From J089 sp964535735 (GTDB taxonomy: Bacteria > Fidelibacterota > Marinisomatia > Marinisomatales > J089), in NCBI GenBank assembly GCA_964535735.1, contig CAZHTM010000015.1, positions 1-50,559 on the forward strand: a stretch of 50,559 bases of DNA, in the 5' to 3' direction. Numbering within the stretch: the first letter of the stretch is position 1; every line of letters begins with the position of its first letter. Under the pieces are notes generated by a model that saw only the letters and a program-made list of their open reading frames with translations, was not told where the DNA came from and made no database searches. Both the position numbers and the translations under genes were made by a program. Shown in pieces: positions 31,655 through 41,552 of the stretch.

Positions 31655-34006
31655 TTATTTGAGTAAAGTCATCCGCTTGGATATGACTTTATTTTCGGTC
31701 TGCAGGGAATAAATATACATCCCACTGGATAATCCTTTAGCGTTAAAGGTTATCACATGCTGACCAACAGGCATTTCTTCATTAACCAGAACCGCAACTT
31801 CCCGTCCCAAAATATCGTAAACCGTTAGTTTAACATGACCTTGTTGATATAGGTCAAAACTGATATTTGTGGTGGGGTTGAAGGGGTTCGGATAATTTTG
31901 ATTGAGTTTGAATGCTAATGGTACCGGTGTTACCGGTTCATCTACGCTGACAGTGCTATAGACGAACTTGGATACCCGACCTCCATCAAAATCGCAAACG
32001 TAGGCAGTATTGCCATCATCGGTGAAGGTAATTCCCCGAGGTGCACGAATGGTATCACCACCAGCGATGGTATTCCCAAAGGATACGTCGAAGGGCTGTC
32101 CAGTTCCGACCATGTTCACGATTTGATAATGGGCACTGGGATCCAAGGCATAATAACCGGTGAAGTCGCCTTCATCCACATCCCAGTAGCTTCCAACCCA
32201 AATGGTGCTGTCGGGACCCCAATCCAGGATTTGTCCCCACATGACTTCACGATATAGGTTATCTACTACACTGTAGACCCCTTCGGGACCGTCATCGCTA
32301 TGATAATGGATCACGCCGTTGTTATGGGTTCCACCGTAGATTTTTCCATGGTAGACATCTTTACCGTCGTTGGTAACCAGAACACTCCGGCTGATGACCG
32401 TATTAATGCCATCATTAATGGTATTTACCAAACCATCTGCCCAATCAGCCGCTATGGTTGGTGTCGAAGGCAATCCCAATGAAATATCAAAGACCCAAAT
32501 GGGATCGCCACCGGGAACCACGCGAGTCACAAACATGTAACCATCGGCAGTTACACCAGCTTCGGTAATGGAACCACCAAAGTCGTACAAGGCACCCATA
32601 GGCTCACCAGTCTGGTAATTAATCTGCCAGATGTCGTTGTAGGCGGAATACAGAATATTGCCATTGTTGTCTAGTGAAACACCACGGCATCCATTCCACA
32701 TTGTGTCCTGACGACCATCAGCCCAACTCAGAATTTGAATCGGGGAAAAGTCAGCCTGGGTTCCATCGGGGTTGTAGACATAGATGGGTTTAATGGGAAT
32801 TGTATCATTAGGCATTCCCAAAGTATCTGAATAGGCATAATAGCCGACCCAAATCCGACCGTCGGGTGCAATCACAGCGCCATGGGGTTGAGATCCAATG
32901 GCAAAATCGCTGTCATAGGCCCAGGTGGAATAGGTAGGCGGATCCTGCAAGGGAACTGGGTCGGGATCGGTACCATCATCTACGAATTTGGTCACACGAC
33001 CACCGTCAAAGTCACAGACATAGGCGGTTACGCTATCCGCCGCGAAGGAAATACCCCGGGGAGCCCGAATGGTATCGCCACCAGCGATTGCATTTCCAAA
33101 TGGTACGCCAAAAGGTTGACCGGTACCGATGGAATTAACGATTTGATAGCGTGCGCCTGGATCGATGGCATAATAGCCGGTGAAGTCGCCTTCATCCACA
33201 TTCCAGTAGGTTCCCACCCAGATGGTACTGTCTAGACCCCAATCCAGGATCTGCCCCCACATCGTTTCACGATAAAGGATATCTACCACACTGTAGATGC
33301 CTTCTGGACCATCATCACTATGATAATGAATCACACCATTATTATGGGTTCCACCATAGATTTTTCCATGATAAACATCTTTACCATCATTGGTTACCAA
33401 AACAGTCCGACTGATAACATTGTTTGTGCCATCGTTGATAGTATTCACTAGACCATCGGCCCAATCAGCAGCCACAGTCGGTGTAGAAGGTAGTCCTAAG
33501 GAGATATCATAAACCCAAATGGGATCACCGCCGGGCACCACACGAGTCACAAACATGTACCCATCGGCGGTTACGCCGGCTTCTGTAATGGAGCCACCAA
33601 AGTCGTACAAGGCTCCCATAGGTTCACCGGTTTGGTAGTTAATTTGCCAAATGTCATTGTAGGCCGAGTACAAAATGTTGCCATTCTGATCCAGCGAAAT
33701 ACCACGGCATCCGTTCCACATCGTATCTTGGCGTCCATCACTCCAACTCAAAATACGAATGGGTGAAAATGACGCCTGGGTTCCGTCCGGTTCATAAATA
33801 TAAATCGGTTTGATCGGAATCGTATCATTGGGCATTCCCAATGTATCCGTGTAAGCATAATAGCCCACCCAGACTCGTCCATTGGCATCCACAACGGCAG
33901 CATGGGGTTGTGAATTGACAGCGAAATCACTATCATACACCCATTTACCGAAGGAAAGACTGGAGATAGTCAGGATAGCCAATATCCATATTATCGATTT
34001 CCTCAT
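31655..34006 (-). CDS. Secreted double beta-propeller protein with sorting tail
   Basis: A 783-aa protein. The ATG at 34006 (MRKSIIWILAILTISSLSFG) has an excellent GGAGGAA site; the frame is open further to 34063 without support. Residues 22-342 and 362-682 are two copies of the same NHL/SMP-30-like propeller block, offset by exactly 340 residues. They share very high identity, for example NGNILYSAYNDIWQINY in both. The last 80 or so residues form a LNQNYPNPFNPTTNISF sorting domain. It is the last gene of the eight-gene operon, just before the terminator. It probably acts outside the cell as a binding or structural protein; no enzymatic motif is seen. Confidence 0.85.
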   Translation of the reverse strand: MRKSIIWILAILTISSLSFGKWVYDSDFAVNSQPHAAVVDANGRVWVGYYAYTDTLGMPNDTIPIKPIYIYEPDGTQASFSPIRILSWSDGRQDTMWNGCRGISLDQNGNILYSAYNDIWQINYQTGEPMGALYDFGGSITEAGVTADGYMFVTRVVPGGDPIWVYDISLGLPSTPTVAADWADGLVNTINDGTNNVISRTVLVTNDGKDVYHGKIYGGTHNNGVIHYHSDDGPEGIYSVVDILYRETMWGQILDWGLDSTIWVGTYWNVDEGDFTGYYAIDPGARYQIVNSIGTGQPFGVPFGNAIAGGDTIRAPRGISFAADSVTAYVCDFDGGRVTKFVDDGTDPDPVPLQDPPTYSTWAYDSDFAIGSQPHGAVIAPDGRIWVGYYAYSDTLGMPNDTIPIKPIYVYNPDGTQADFSPIQILSWADGRQDTMWNGCRGVSLDNNGNILYSAYNDIWQINYQTGEPMGALYDFGGSITEAGVTADGYMFVTRVVPGGDPIWVFDISLGLPSTPTIAADWADGLVNTINDGINTVISRSVLVTNDGKDVYHGKIYGGTHNNGVIHYHSDDGPEGVYSVVDNLYREVMWGQILDWGPDSTIWVGSYWDVDEGDFTGYYALDPSAHYQIVNMVGTGQPFDVSFGNTIAGGDTIRAPRGITFTDDGNTAYVCDFDGGRVSKFVYSTVSVDEPVTPVPLAFKLNQNYPNPFNPTTNISFDLYQQGHVKLTVYDILGREVAVLVNEEMPVGQHVITFNAKGLSSGMYIYSLQTENKVISKRMTLLK
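31961..33943 (-). repeat. Internal tandem duplication, period 1020 bp (340 codons)
   Basis: Copy 1 (33943 down to 32981) and copy 2 (32923 down to 31961) encode nearly identical propeller blocks of about 321 residues. Copy 1 starts WVYDSDFAVNSQPH and copy 2 starts WAYDSDFAIGSQPH. The offset is 1020 bases throughout. Many DNA differences fall at third codon positions, so the duplication is not brand-new but the protein has been held constant. Confidence 0.92.
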
Positions 34007-34108
34007 TGTTCCTCCATGATTTATGGTTGAGAAATTTTCCTGTGGAGAGCTTAAAACTATCATGGATTCTGCTACTTTTCAATGAAATTCATAGCGTTCC
34101 CGAAATCA

Positions 34109-36232
34109 TTAACGAATAATCACAAATTTCCGTGTGGCCGAATCACCTTTTTTAAACAAAACTTCACCGGTATTGCTGTCCACCAGATCTGATGTGACTT
34201 CCACATATAAGATATAAATCCCACTCACGACAACCTGACGGGACGATGTAATGGAATTCCAGGTTTCGTCCCCGCTGCCATCGGTGTGATGGATAGTGGT
34301 CACCAGGTCTCCTCGTTCGGTAAAAATCTTGATATCGCATTGCCCCGGAATATTCAGAAACATGATTTTATCCGGTTCTTTGGTGTACTGATAGGCCGAG
34401 GCGGAAATATGGTAAGGATTGGGCACTACTCGAATATCCTCCAGCGCTCGACCTGATTGCCGACGGAGAAAGGCCGGCGTGGTGGTCCGCGTGTAAAAAC
34501 GGCTGCTATGCAACGGTCCCGTGGGATTGGTTATGCCGCCGGTGTTATTAGACCCGTCATTGACACTGACGATATAGTAATAATACGAAAATCCCCGAGT
34601 GGGTGTCCGGTCCTCGTATGTGTAAACCCCTTTATCCACGGCGGCCAACAATTCGTATGTGGTATCGGGTTTTCCCACAGCCCGGTAAATTTCATAGCCG
34701 TCAAAACCTGGTTCACTTTCCGACGGACTGGCGTCCCAGGATAGATAGATACGATCCCCTCCGGATCGGACATCAAACAAAGGTGGAGGTAGCGGTGGTT
34801 GCGGGATTTGGAATCCTGAATCGTAATTACGTTTGGCTCTACTAAACGTGAGCAATATGGAATCCTTTCCTGTATAAAACCAGGCGTCTTTGTATTCATC
34901 TTTGTCGGTGGTTGTGCTGCCATTAGGCAATGGAAAAGGCCCATTGTCACTGGAATTATCGTAGGCCTGTTTCCAGCGGCGGCCGATGGTTTCACACATC
35001 TGCCGGTTAAGCCCGTTAATCCCTTCAGCTTCCACAATGGTGACGCTCTCCCCCGGTGCCAGATCGTAAGGACCGTAGGTTATCATCACATTGGTCCCCC
35101 CGGCATCATTGTGAACCGTAAACGGGTCCTGGACATTACTGTAGACCTCATCAAAACGCTCATTGCCGCCCTTATTCAGATAGGGATGGCCGGCCAGCAT
35201 TTCGTAGACCTTCTGCATATTGTTTTCATCGGTGGGTTGGAGATTTCCCACTCCGGGATATGTGTCCCCTGCATGCCACCCCAGGAAAACAGGTTGATTA
35301 ACATCATCCGAAGGGTCATCGGGTCCCATATCCACATGCAAAATCGCCGTTCCTACATGGTGGGGCGATGTCAAACGACCGTCACCGCTAATATCAGGGC
35401 CTCCCAGATTATCGAATGCATTTCGGGAGGTTTGGCCGGCCCAGGCAAATCCGCACCGAATCCAATCCACAATTGGGTTGGCTTCCGTAAGGATATCCGT
35501 GGTATGCTGGGCATAATCTTCTCCCCGACGGGTGACCCAGGTATGTTTTCCCCAGGATTGCCCGTCCCCGATAGTCCACCCCGCTTCACGACCGCCGTTA
35601 TACCGGGTTCCCCAGCCGATGCGGACACCGTGAAGCGTTTCATTTAACTCAATCTCATCATCATAATCTGTATTCCCGGTATTGGTAAAGGTAAATATTT
35701 TGATAAAATAATTATCGTGATACTGCTGACTGAAAGCATAGATCGTTCGTTCCATGGTTAATCCCATGGATGTATTCACCACATTCCGAACAATACGATC
35801 CGGGATTTGGGTGGGATCCACTTCATCAATGTCGCTAAGGTAAATTGAACTAAGGTCATTCCCATCCACATACACAGTAGGCGGTAAAAATTTAGCCGTC
35901 TGGGTTAATTCCACGGGAAAAATACCCGTGCCCACGTAACTGAGGGAAAAATACAATCCATAGTGATTCCAATACTGACCTTTGTCATCAGTGAAATTCT
36001 CTACCCCCAGCCAGGCCCGTTTGATAACCGCATTGTCCTGATAGGGATAATCGGCGGGCCATCGTAGACCTTCATAATAGGCGTTATTCCAGGCCCGTTC
36101 AGATCCCCAAGCGGAAAAATGACTCTGGAGAGATCCGATCCGGATATACGATTTTTTCGTTTCGTCTACCTGCGGCCATAAGGTGGTGGATAGTCCCAGG
36201 ATGAAAATCAGGGATGTAATTATCGACTTCAT
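34109..36232 (-). CDS. Secreted FN3-type protein B, paired with TonB receptor B
   Basis: A 707-aa secreted protein. The ATG at 36232 (MKSIITSLIFILGL, signal peptide) is preferred to a TTG at 36244. A long N-terminal domain (SHFSAWGSERAWNNAYYEGLRWPADYPYQ ...) is not recognised. It is followed by one fibronectin-III-like domain (GGDRIYLSWDASPSE, YYYYIVSVNDGS) and a C-terminal FlgD-like domain with EDIRVVPNPY ... IMFLNIPGQCDIKIFTERGDL ... VSGIYILYVEV. Domain order and many segments match the 42106-44118 protein, so the two are paralogues. The C-terminal 'VVPNPY' tail differs from the NPFNP tails elsewhere in the window. It starts right after TonB receptor B. Possible SusD-like partner; function unproven. 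Confidence 0.8.
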   Translation of the reverse strand: MKSIITSLIFILGLSTTLWPQVDETKKSYIRIGSLQSHFSAWGSERAWNNAYYEGLRWPADYPYQDNAVIKRAWLGVENFTDDKGQYWNHYGLYFSLSYVGTGIFPVELTQTAKFLPPTVYVDGNDLSSIYLSDIDEVDPTQIPDRIVRNVVNTSMGLTMERTIYAFSQQYHDNYFIKIFTFTNTGNTDYDDEIELNETLHGVRIGWGTRYNGGREAGWTIGDGQSWGKHTWVTRRGEDYAQHTTDILTEANPIVDWIRCGFAWAGQTSRNAFDNLGGPDISGDGRLTSPHHVGTAILHVDMGPDDPSDDVNQPVFLGWHAGDTYPGVGNLQPTDENNMQKVYEMLAGHPYLNKGGNERFDEVYSNVQDPFTVHNDAGGTNVMITYGPYDLAPGESVTIVEAEGINGLNRQMCETIGRRWKQAYDNSSDNGPFPLPNGSTTTDKDEYKDAWFYTGKDSILLTFSRAKRNYDSGFQIPQPPLPPPLFDVRSGGDRIYLSWDASPSESEPGFDGYEIYRAVGKPDTTYELLAAVDKGVYTYEDRTPTRGFSYYYYIVSVNDGSNNTGGITNPTGPLHSSRFYTRTTTPAFLRRQSGRALEDIRVVPNPYHISASAYQYTKEPDKIMFLNIPGQCDIKIFTERGDLVTTIHHTDGSGDETWNSITSSRQVVVSGIYILYVEVTSDLVDSNTGEVLFKKGDSATRKFVIIR

Positions 36233-36233
36233 G

Positions 36234-39200
36234 TTAAAACTCAACCGTGATTCCGAAGGTGATATCCCGGGGATCTAAGAAGGTAAGCGATTTCAAGTTA
36301 GGCATATTGATATAGGCTTTATCTTTTAAGATTTGTTTTTCCTCCGGAGTCAGATGATCTGGATCGACAGGATTAAACGGCTGATAGGGTACGCCCGGTT
36401 TGCGGTAATCCCCTACCCGATCCGATCCATGTTCAATGCCGTCTTCCCAGCTAAAGTGCAAAGATTCGATATAATCGATGTAATCATACGTGTTGACGAA
36501 CCCGGCATAGCTCAGGTATTTGCTGTTAAATAGGTTCGAAATATCCACAAACACCTGAATCCGACTGGTATTCACATGGAGGGATTTGGAAACTTTCATA
36601 TCGACGGTCGTTCGGTCAACCCACTGAATATTATCAATCACGCCTGGAAGTCCGTCCGGATTATAGGTACTGTAAGCACCCGTTTTGTAGGTTCCAATAA
36701 GGTTAAGGACCCAACCACCCAAGGGATAAAATGAATTAAGGCGTGGTCCGAAACGCTTCGGTGTACTGAAATTCAAGTTCGCCCGGGCATAAGGCCGGGC
36801 ATGAGGTTTGGATTGATAGGGATTGATACGGATAAAATCCCGTTGTTCGTTGGGATCCTGATAGTACCGAGTTAACCCGAAATACCCCGAAGTCTGGGCC
36901 ATATAGGTATAATTCACAAACCCGGAGAACCAGGTTCCCGCGGCCTTACTCAGGGTGATTTCAAAACCCCGGATATCCTCGTAATTATTGTTGGCCGCTC
37001 GATTGTATTGCACGGAGCTGTTGATATTCTGATAATAAATCCATCCCGCCTGATTGGTGACATCCTTATAATACGCCGCCAGATTCAAAAGCAGTGAATT
37101 ACTAAAACTTTTGGTATAGCCCAATTCATATGCCACTGTTCTTTCCAGGTCCAGATTGGGATTCCCGATGTAGGTTACCAGCCCGTTGGATTCCCGTTGA
37201 AGCCGAAACCGGTAAGAGGATTGCGGTTCAGTATAAAAATGGCCATAATTGAAATACAACTTGGAGCTGGCGGAAATGGGATGGGACACCCCCAATCGTG
37301 GACTGAGCGTGGTTCGGGTCTTGGACGGTACAACCGGGGCATCGGTTTCGATGGTATTTCCCAGTCCTTGTTTGTAAAAATCGTCGTAATCATCCAGATC
37401 AAACACATCTGTATTGGCGGAAGACATTTCCCACCGTAATCCTACATTGGCAATAAACGCCTTGTATTCAATTTTGTCCTGGGCATAGATGGACAGACGG
37501 AAAGGATACACGTCATATTTCAAATCGCGATTCCAGGTATTCATAGAAGGGTTTTCGGTGGAAGATCGCACCCGATAAGCGTTGTAAACGTAATTCAATC
37601 CCACTTTCACCTGATTATGTTCATTTCTCTGATCCACATAATCCACTTTGATTAGGGTGGTGGTGTTACGGGTTTTGTCTCGGCCCAGATTCATCCAGCC
37701 GCCAATGGACATACCGTCGATTCCGCTGACCCCATATCCCCAATATCCAAAGGGGGCTTCATCCACAAAATACCCGTCCACAATCTCATAAACTTTGCTG
37801 GTGTCCCGTTCTGGCAGTTGATAGGTATTGTACAGATTTTCCATCCATTGAATCACCACTTCATAGTAGCTCCGATTGTCCAGCATGTGGTTCAACTTCA
37901 GACCAAACATGTTACGACGAATATCCGTGGGGGAATAATACCCGGGCATATAAAGAACGCTGTTTCCGCTGCTGCTGTTGATCAGGTCAGCTACCGAATA
38001 GGTGGATTTTAGTACCGATCCAGTAGGTGTCACTTTCCAGGAATACGGGGAAACGGAACTCACCAATCCGGTCTGTCCAGTAAAGGTAAGTTTCATACTT
38101 CTCGTCAAGTCCGCAGTTAATTTCAGGCGGGAGACTCGTTCGGTATATCCATCTCGGGACAAGGGAAACACGAATTGTGTTTCGTCCACTTGCTGACTGT
38201 AAAAAAAACGAAGATTCTTCCAACTGGATAAAATAGGTACAGGACCTCCCAGGGCCAGGTCCAGGGTCTGATCCGGCTTGGTAATATCACCCTGCCGTCG
38301 GTGCTGCCATTCAAAGAGGCGTTTTGCCCCTGAGGGCGTGAGATCATTAGTGGGATCGTCATCATCCAGAGTACTCTGGGACACAGAAATCCAACCCTCA
38401 AAAGAGGGATATTGTCCCTGGGTGTAGTCATCCCAATTTCCGTTTTCGGTCCCGGTCCAGCAAACAGTTGTATCCAGATAGGGCCGCAGAAAATAGGAAT
38501 TGGGATCATAAACAGATGGACCAAAATGCTTTGGCTGAGGAGGACTATACCGCAAGGTCACCGCGCCGTGATAGCCGTCCATTGTTCCTTCCTTGGTCAC
38601 CACATTGATGACTCCAGATCGTATGTTACCGTATTCCGCGTTAAATCCCCCGGTTTGAATTTGAATTTCTTCAACGGAATTCAAGGCTACCGACGTATAG
38701 GGAATATTGGACCGTTCGTCATTCATTAAAAAGCCATCCACCAAAAAGGCGGACTGACTCTGAGCTCCACCCCGAATGGAGAGATTCTCCACGCCCGCCT
38801 GCAGGTTCAGCACCTGAGTGACATTCTTTACCGGGAGATTCTCGATTACGTCGGATCGCATATTCATTTTACTTGCGGAAATATCCGGTTCCACCAGGAC
38901 TCGTTTTGCCGAAACCTGAATCGCCTCCATTTCTAGGGTAGTGATCTCCATTTCCAGGGACAGCTCGGTGGTACGATCTATTTGAATATCCACCTGGGTT
39001 ACGGTCAAAGGACGGTAGCCGATCATGGATGCCTTGATGGTATATACACCAGGTGAGAGATTTAATAAAATAAAATGGCCGTTCTGATCGGTGACGGTTC
39101 CTAAATCGGTGCCCTCAAGCATCAGGTTGACTCCCACCAGCGGTTGGCGGGTTTCTTTATCGACAATGGTTCCGGTGAGTTTTCCTGTAACGCCGGCCTG

Positions 39201-39251
39201 AAGTATGGTCACTATTCCCAGTAGGAACAGTACGCAGCGTGTCCTCGCCAT
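36234..39251 (-). CDS. TonB-dependent receptor B with carboxypeptidase-regulatory-like domain
   Basis: Outer-membrane TonB-dependent transporter of 1005 aa. After the signal peptide, residues of about 20-100 form a CarboxypepD_reg-like domain (GTIVDKETRQPLVGVNLMLEG), the SusC-type layout. The plug follows with SIRGGAQSQSAFLVDG and GGFNAEYGNIRSGVINV. The rest is the barrel, ending in ITFGITVEF. It shares long segments with receptor A, for example DDDPTNDLTPSGAKRLFEWQ here and DDDPTNDLTPSAAKRLFEWQ there, and is its paralogue. It lies 13 bases after the TIG/propeller lipoprotein gene and directly before FN3 protein B. The substrate is unknown. Confidence 0.93.
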   Translation of the reverse strand: MARTRCVLFLLGIVTILQAGVTGKLTGTIVDKETRQPLVGVNLMLEGTDLGTVTDQNGHFILLNLSPGVYTIKASMIGYRPLTVTQVDIQIDRTTELSLEMEITTLEMEAIQVSAKRVLVEPDISASKMNMRSDVIENLPVKNVTQVLNLQAGVENLSIRGGAQSQSAFLVDGFLMNDERSNIPYTSVALNSVEEIQIQTGGFNAEYGNIRSGVINVVTKEGTMDGYHGAVTLRYSPPQPKHFGPSVYDPNSYFLRPYLDTTVCWTGTENGNWDDYTQGQYPSFEGWISVSQSTLDDDDPTNDLTPSGAKRLFEWQHRRQGDITKPDQTLDLALGGPVPILSSWKNLRFFYSQQVDETQFVFPLSRDGYTERVSRLKLTADLTRSMKLTFTGQTGLVSSVSPYSWKVTPTGSVLKSTYSVADLINSSSGNSVLYMPGYYSPTDIRRNMFGLKLNHMLDNRSYYEVVIQWMENLYNTYQLPERDTSKVYEIVDGYFVDEAPFGYWGYGVSGIDGMSIGGWMNLGRDKTRNTTTLIKVDYVDQRNEHNQVKVGLNYVYNAYRVRSSTENPSMNTWNRDLKYDVYPFRLSIYAQDKIEYKAFIANVGLRWEMSSANTDVFDLDDYDDFYKQGLGNTIETDAPVVPSKTRTTLSPRLGVSHPISASSKLYFNYGHFYTEPQSSYRFRLQRESNGLVTYIGNPNLDLERTVAYELGYTKSFSNSLLLNLAAYYKDVTNQAGWIYYQNINSSVQYNRAANNNYEDIRGFEITLSKAAGTWFSGFVNYTYMAQTSGYFGLTRYYQDPNEQRDFIRINPYQSKPHARPYARANLNFSTPKRFGPRLNSFYPLGGWVLNLIGTYKTGAYSTYNPDGLPGVIDNIQWVDRTTVDMKVSKSLHVNTSRIQVFVDISNLFNSKYLSYAGFVNTYDYIDYIESLHFSWEDGIEHGSDRVGDYRKPGVPYQPFNPVDPDHLTPEEKQILKDKAYINMPNLKSLTFLDPRDITFGITVEF

Positions 39252-39264
39252 GGGTTATACCCCG

Positions 39265-40512
39265 TTAGAAGGTTCTACCGTAATAAGGAGCGCCTTGGGT
39301 GACCATATCGATCCGGAAAATCCTTTTTTTAGCATCATCGGAACTCCGGCTGTTTACGTAGAGATAGCCTCCATTCCCCCAAGTAATTTTGGTAGCTGGT
39401 GGATCTAGAACTTCCGTATAAATGGGCGTGATTTCCTGATCAGAGTAGGGCGGTTCTACACTGAAAAGGGCGACTTCATTATCACAAGCAATAATCATAG
39501 TTCCGTCAGCGGAAAATGTTATTCCATTCATGATTGGGGCAGTAGGTCCCATGGCCGCTCCCCAATCGATAACCAGTTCGGTGGGACCCAACGTAGAGGC
39601 ATCCTGAATCTGGTTTCTCCAGATCCCATCCTGAATAACCGTGGTGTCCGTCCCGATATAGTGCCCGATGATATATACATAGCCATCGAAAACACGAATG
39701 GCATTCACATGAACATCAGTTGGATATTGTGCTACTGTGGAAAAACTAGATTCTCCTGTAAGGACATTAATTCGGTATAATTCATTCTTCCGTCCCCCGG
39801 AGTAAAGATTTCCATGCTGATCAAAATCCAAGTCATAGGCTTTGATACTACCTGGCAAACTTTTCCATGCGCTTGCAGTCCCACCCCCGGCTGGGATTTT
39901 ATAAATTGTTTTATAACGACGGGCTAAATATAATTCTCCGTCAGGTCCCATCCGCATTGCGTCAGCTTTAAGGAAGGCACTGTGGGTTCCATAAACAACT
40001 GAATCTCTAGTACCATCAGCAAAGACCCGTAGGATATCCCGATCGTCAGAATGGGATACGTAAAGATTTTCAGCGGTATCCATCGCCATACCGTAGAGCG
40101 CAAAGAAATGATCGAAATTTCCCCACTCCACTACCGGTGGATAGAGCTTATAGTTATCGTATTCAGCAAATTTATAGGCGCCAATAACAGCGACTTGAAT
40201 CTTGACGCTGTCAGCAATAAGATTCGGCGTCTTAACCACCAATTCAGTGTTAGAGGCGGATTGAATCTCACCTCGGTTTCCGTTGAAATAAATCAGATTT
40301 TGATCCAGGCGATCGGAAAAATTTTGGCCTGTAATGGTGACGATTCCAATTCCAGAAAAAACGCTATCACTTGGCGAAACCGAGGTAATCACTGGATCGG
40401 GAAGAGCCTCCGCGTTGGGATCGTAAATATTTTTCGGGTAATCGGGTTCTGAACAATGTATGACCAGGAGACTTCCGAGCAGGATTGCTACTATTAACAA
40501 CTTACTTTTCAT
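39265..40512 (-). CDS. Lipoprotein with IPT/TIG domain and NHL-like propeller
   Basis: A 415-aa lipoprotein starting at the ATG at 40512 (MKSKLLIVAI, lipobox VIHC, Cys20). The frame continues to 40596 but without a signal-like start. Residues of about 45-135 form an IPT/TIG Ig-like domain (ITSVSPSDSVFSGIGIVTITGQNF). The remainder is an NHL/SMP-30-type propeller (DLDFDQHGNLYSGGRKNELYR, NGITFSADGTMIIA). It lies in the middle of the receptor operon, 19 bases after the PorV-like gene. Surface lipoproteins beside TonB receptors usually bind the substrate, which is the best guess here. Confidence 0.85.
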   Translation of the reverse strand: MKSKLLIVAILLGSLLVIHCSEPDYPKNIYDPNAEALPDPVITSVSPSDSVFSGIGIVTITGQNFSDRLDQNLIYFNGNRGEIQSASNTELVVKTPNLIADSVKIQVAVIGAYKFAEYDNYKLYPPVVEWGNFDHFFALYGMAMDTAENLYVSHSDDRDILRVFADGTRDSVVYGTHSAFLKADAMRMGPDGELYLARRYKTIYKIPAGGGTASAWKSLPGSIKAYDLDFDQHGNLYSGGRKNELYRINVLTGESSFSTVAQYPTDVHVNAIRVFDGYVYIIGHYIGTDTTVIQDGIWRNQIQDASTLGPTELVIDWGAAMGPTAPIMNGITFSADGTMIIACDNEVALFSVEPPYSDQEITPIYTEVLDPPATKITWGNGGYLYVNSRSSDDAKKRIFRIDMVTQGAPYYGRTF

Positions 40513-40531
40513 AATGTTATCCCTAACCATC

Positions 40532-41548
40532 TTAAATCGCGACCTGAATGGATAATTTCTGAACAAAGCCAAATACTCCGAACCGAGTATAGGCATAATC
40601 TACACTGATAAACCGACTACCCACTGCCTTCGAGAGGCCGATCCCAAAGGTATCATCCCGTTCATCGTAGCCGATTAACCGGCCATATCGGAGATACAGC
40701 AGATCAAAGAGATTGTATTCCAGACCTACATTTAACCGTTCGGAATAGGACCGCGGATGGATAGCGTCTACCGACAAGAGCAGTCGCGGATCTTTGGTTC
40801 CCGGTAAGCTCAGGAAACTCAATTGAGAGAAGTCCAACAAATTCAAACTGGCACCAATCTGAAAGGTCAACGGCAATTGGAATCCCTCTGACTGATATTT
40901 TATCTCCTGAGAAAAATTTCGAACGGACATTCCAAACGCAAATTCATTCCATCCCGTTTCGTAGATAGTTCCGAAATCATACGCCAATGTGGATAAGGCG
41001 TTTTTTTCCACAGCATAGGTGGAATCAGTTTCCGGCACAACACTTTTTCCCAAATATTGATACGCAGATTTCACATGCCCACCGACCGAAAAACGATCAG
41101 ATAAGGCACGAGCGTATCCTACTCCGATACAAAATGCGGAAGGTCTGAATATTTCCGTATCGATATAGCCTTGGTCGTTAGCCCATACCATGGTTCCCTG
41201 AACTTCACCATAATCCACACTCTGCAGGGAAAATCCAATCACGCCATATCGTCCGCCGGACGGGGCCATAGAGACACTCACGGTATTGTGTTTAATATCT
41301 GCAAACCAGGTATTTTGACTGAAGTTCACTTCCAAAAGGTTTTTACTACGGGCCATACCAGCAGGGTTAAAGAACAGCGAACTGGAGTGTCCCTGGATGG
41401 TAGTCATGGCTTCGCCCATACCGGAAGCCCGGGCATCCGATGTGATACTCAGAAACTGGAACCCGGTCTGGGCAATTTTTTTATTTTCGGCTCCCAGAAA
41501 CGTCATTAGCGCCAGAGCCATCCACGCAATTCGGTTAACCTGTTTCAT
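40532..41548 (-). CDS. PorV/PorQ-family outer-membrane protein
   Basis: A 338-aa barrel protein of the PorV/PorQ (FadL-like) family. The mature N-terminus TGFQFLSITSDARASGMGEA and the SLFFNPAGMA motif are characteristic. An AGGAAT site precedes the ATG. PorV carries proteins with C-terminal sorting domains from the type IX translocon to their attachment machinery. Its presence inside an operon of sorted proteins supports a type IX-like route in this organism. Whether this copy is a general PorV or a dedicated shuttle for its own operon is not known. Confidence 0.88.
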   Translation of the reverse strand: MKQVNRIAWMALALMTFLGAENKKIAQTGFQFLSITSDARASGMGEAMTTIQGHSSSLFFNPAGMARSKNLLEVNFSQNTWFADIKHNTVSVSMAPSGGRYGVIGFSLQSVDYGEVQGTMVWANDQGYIDTEIFRPSAFCIGVGYARALSDRFSVGGHVKSAYQYLGKSVVPETDSTYAVEKNALSTLAYDFGTIYETGWNEFAFGMSVRNFSQEIKYQSEGFQLPLTFQIGASLNLLDFSQLSFLSLPGTKDPRLLLSVDAIHPRSYSERLNVGLEYNLFDLLYLRYGRLIGYDERDDTFGIGLSKAVGSRFISVDYAYTRFGVFGFVQKLSIQVAI

Positions 41549-41552
41549 AAGA

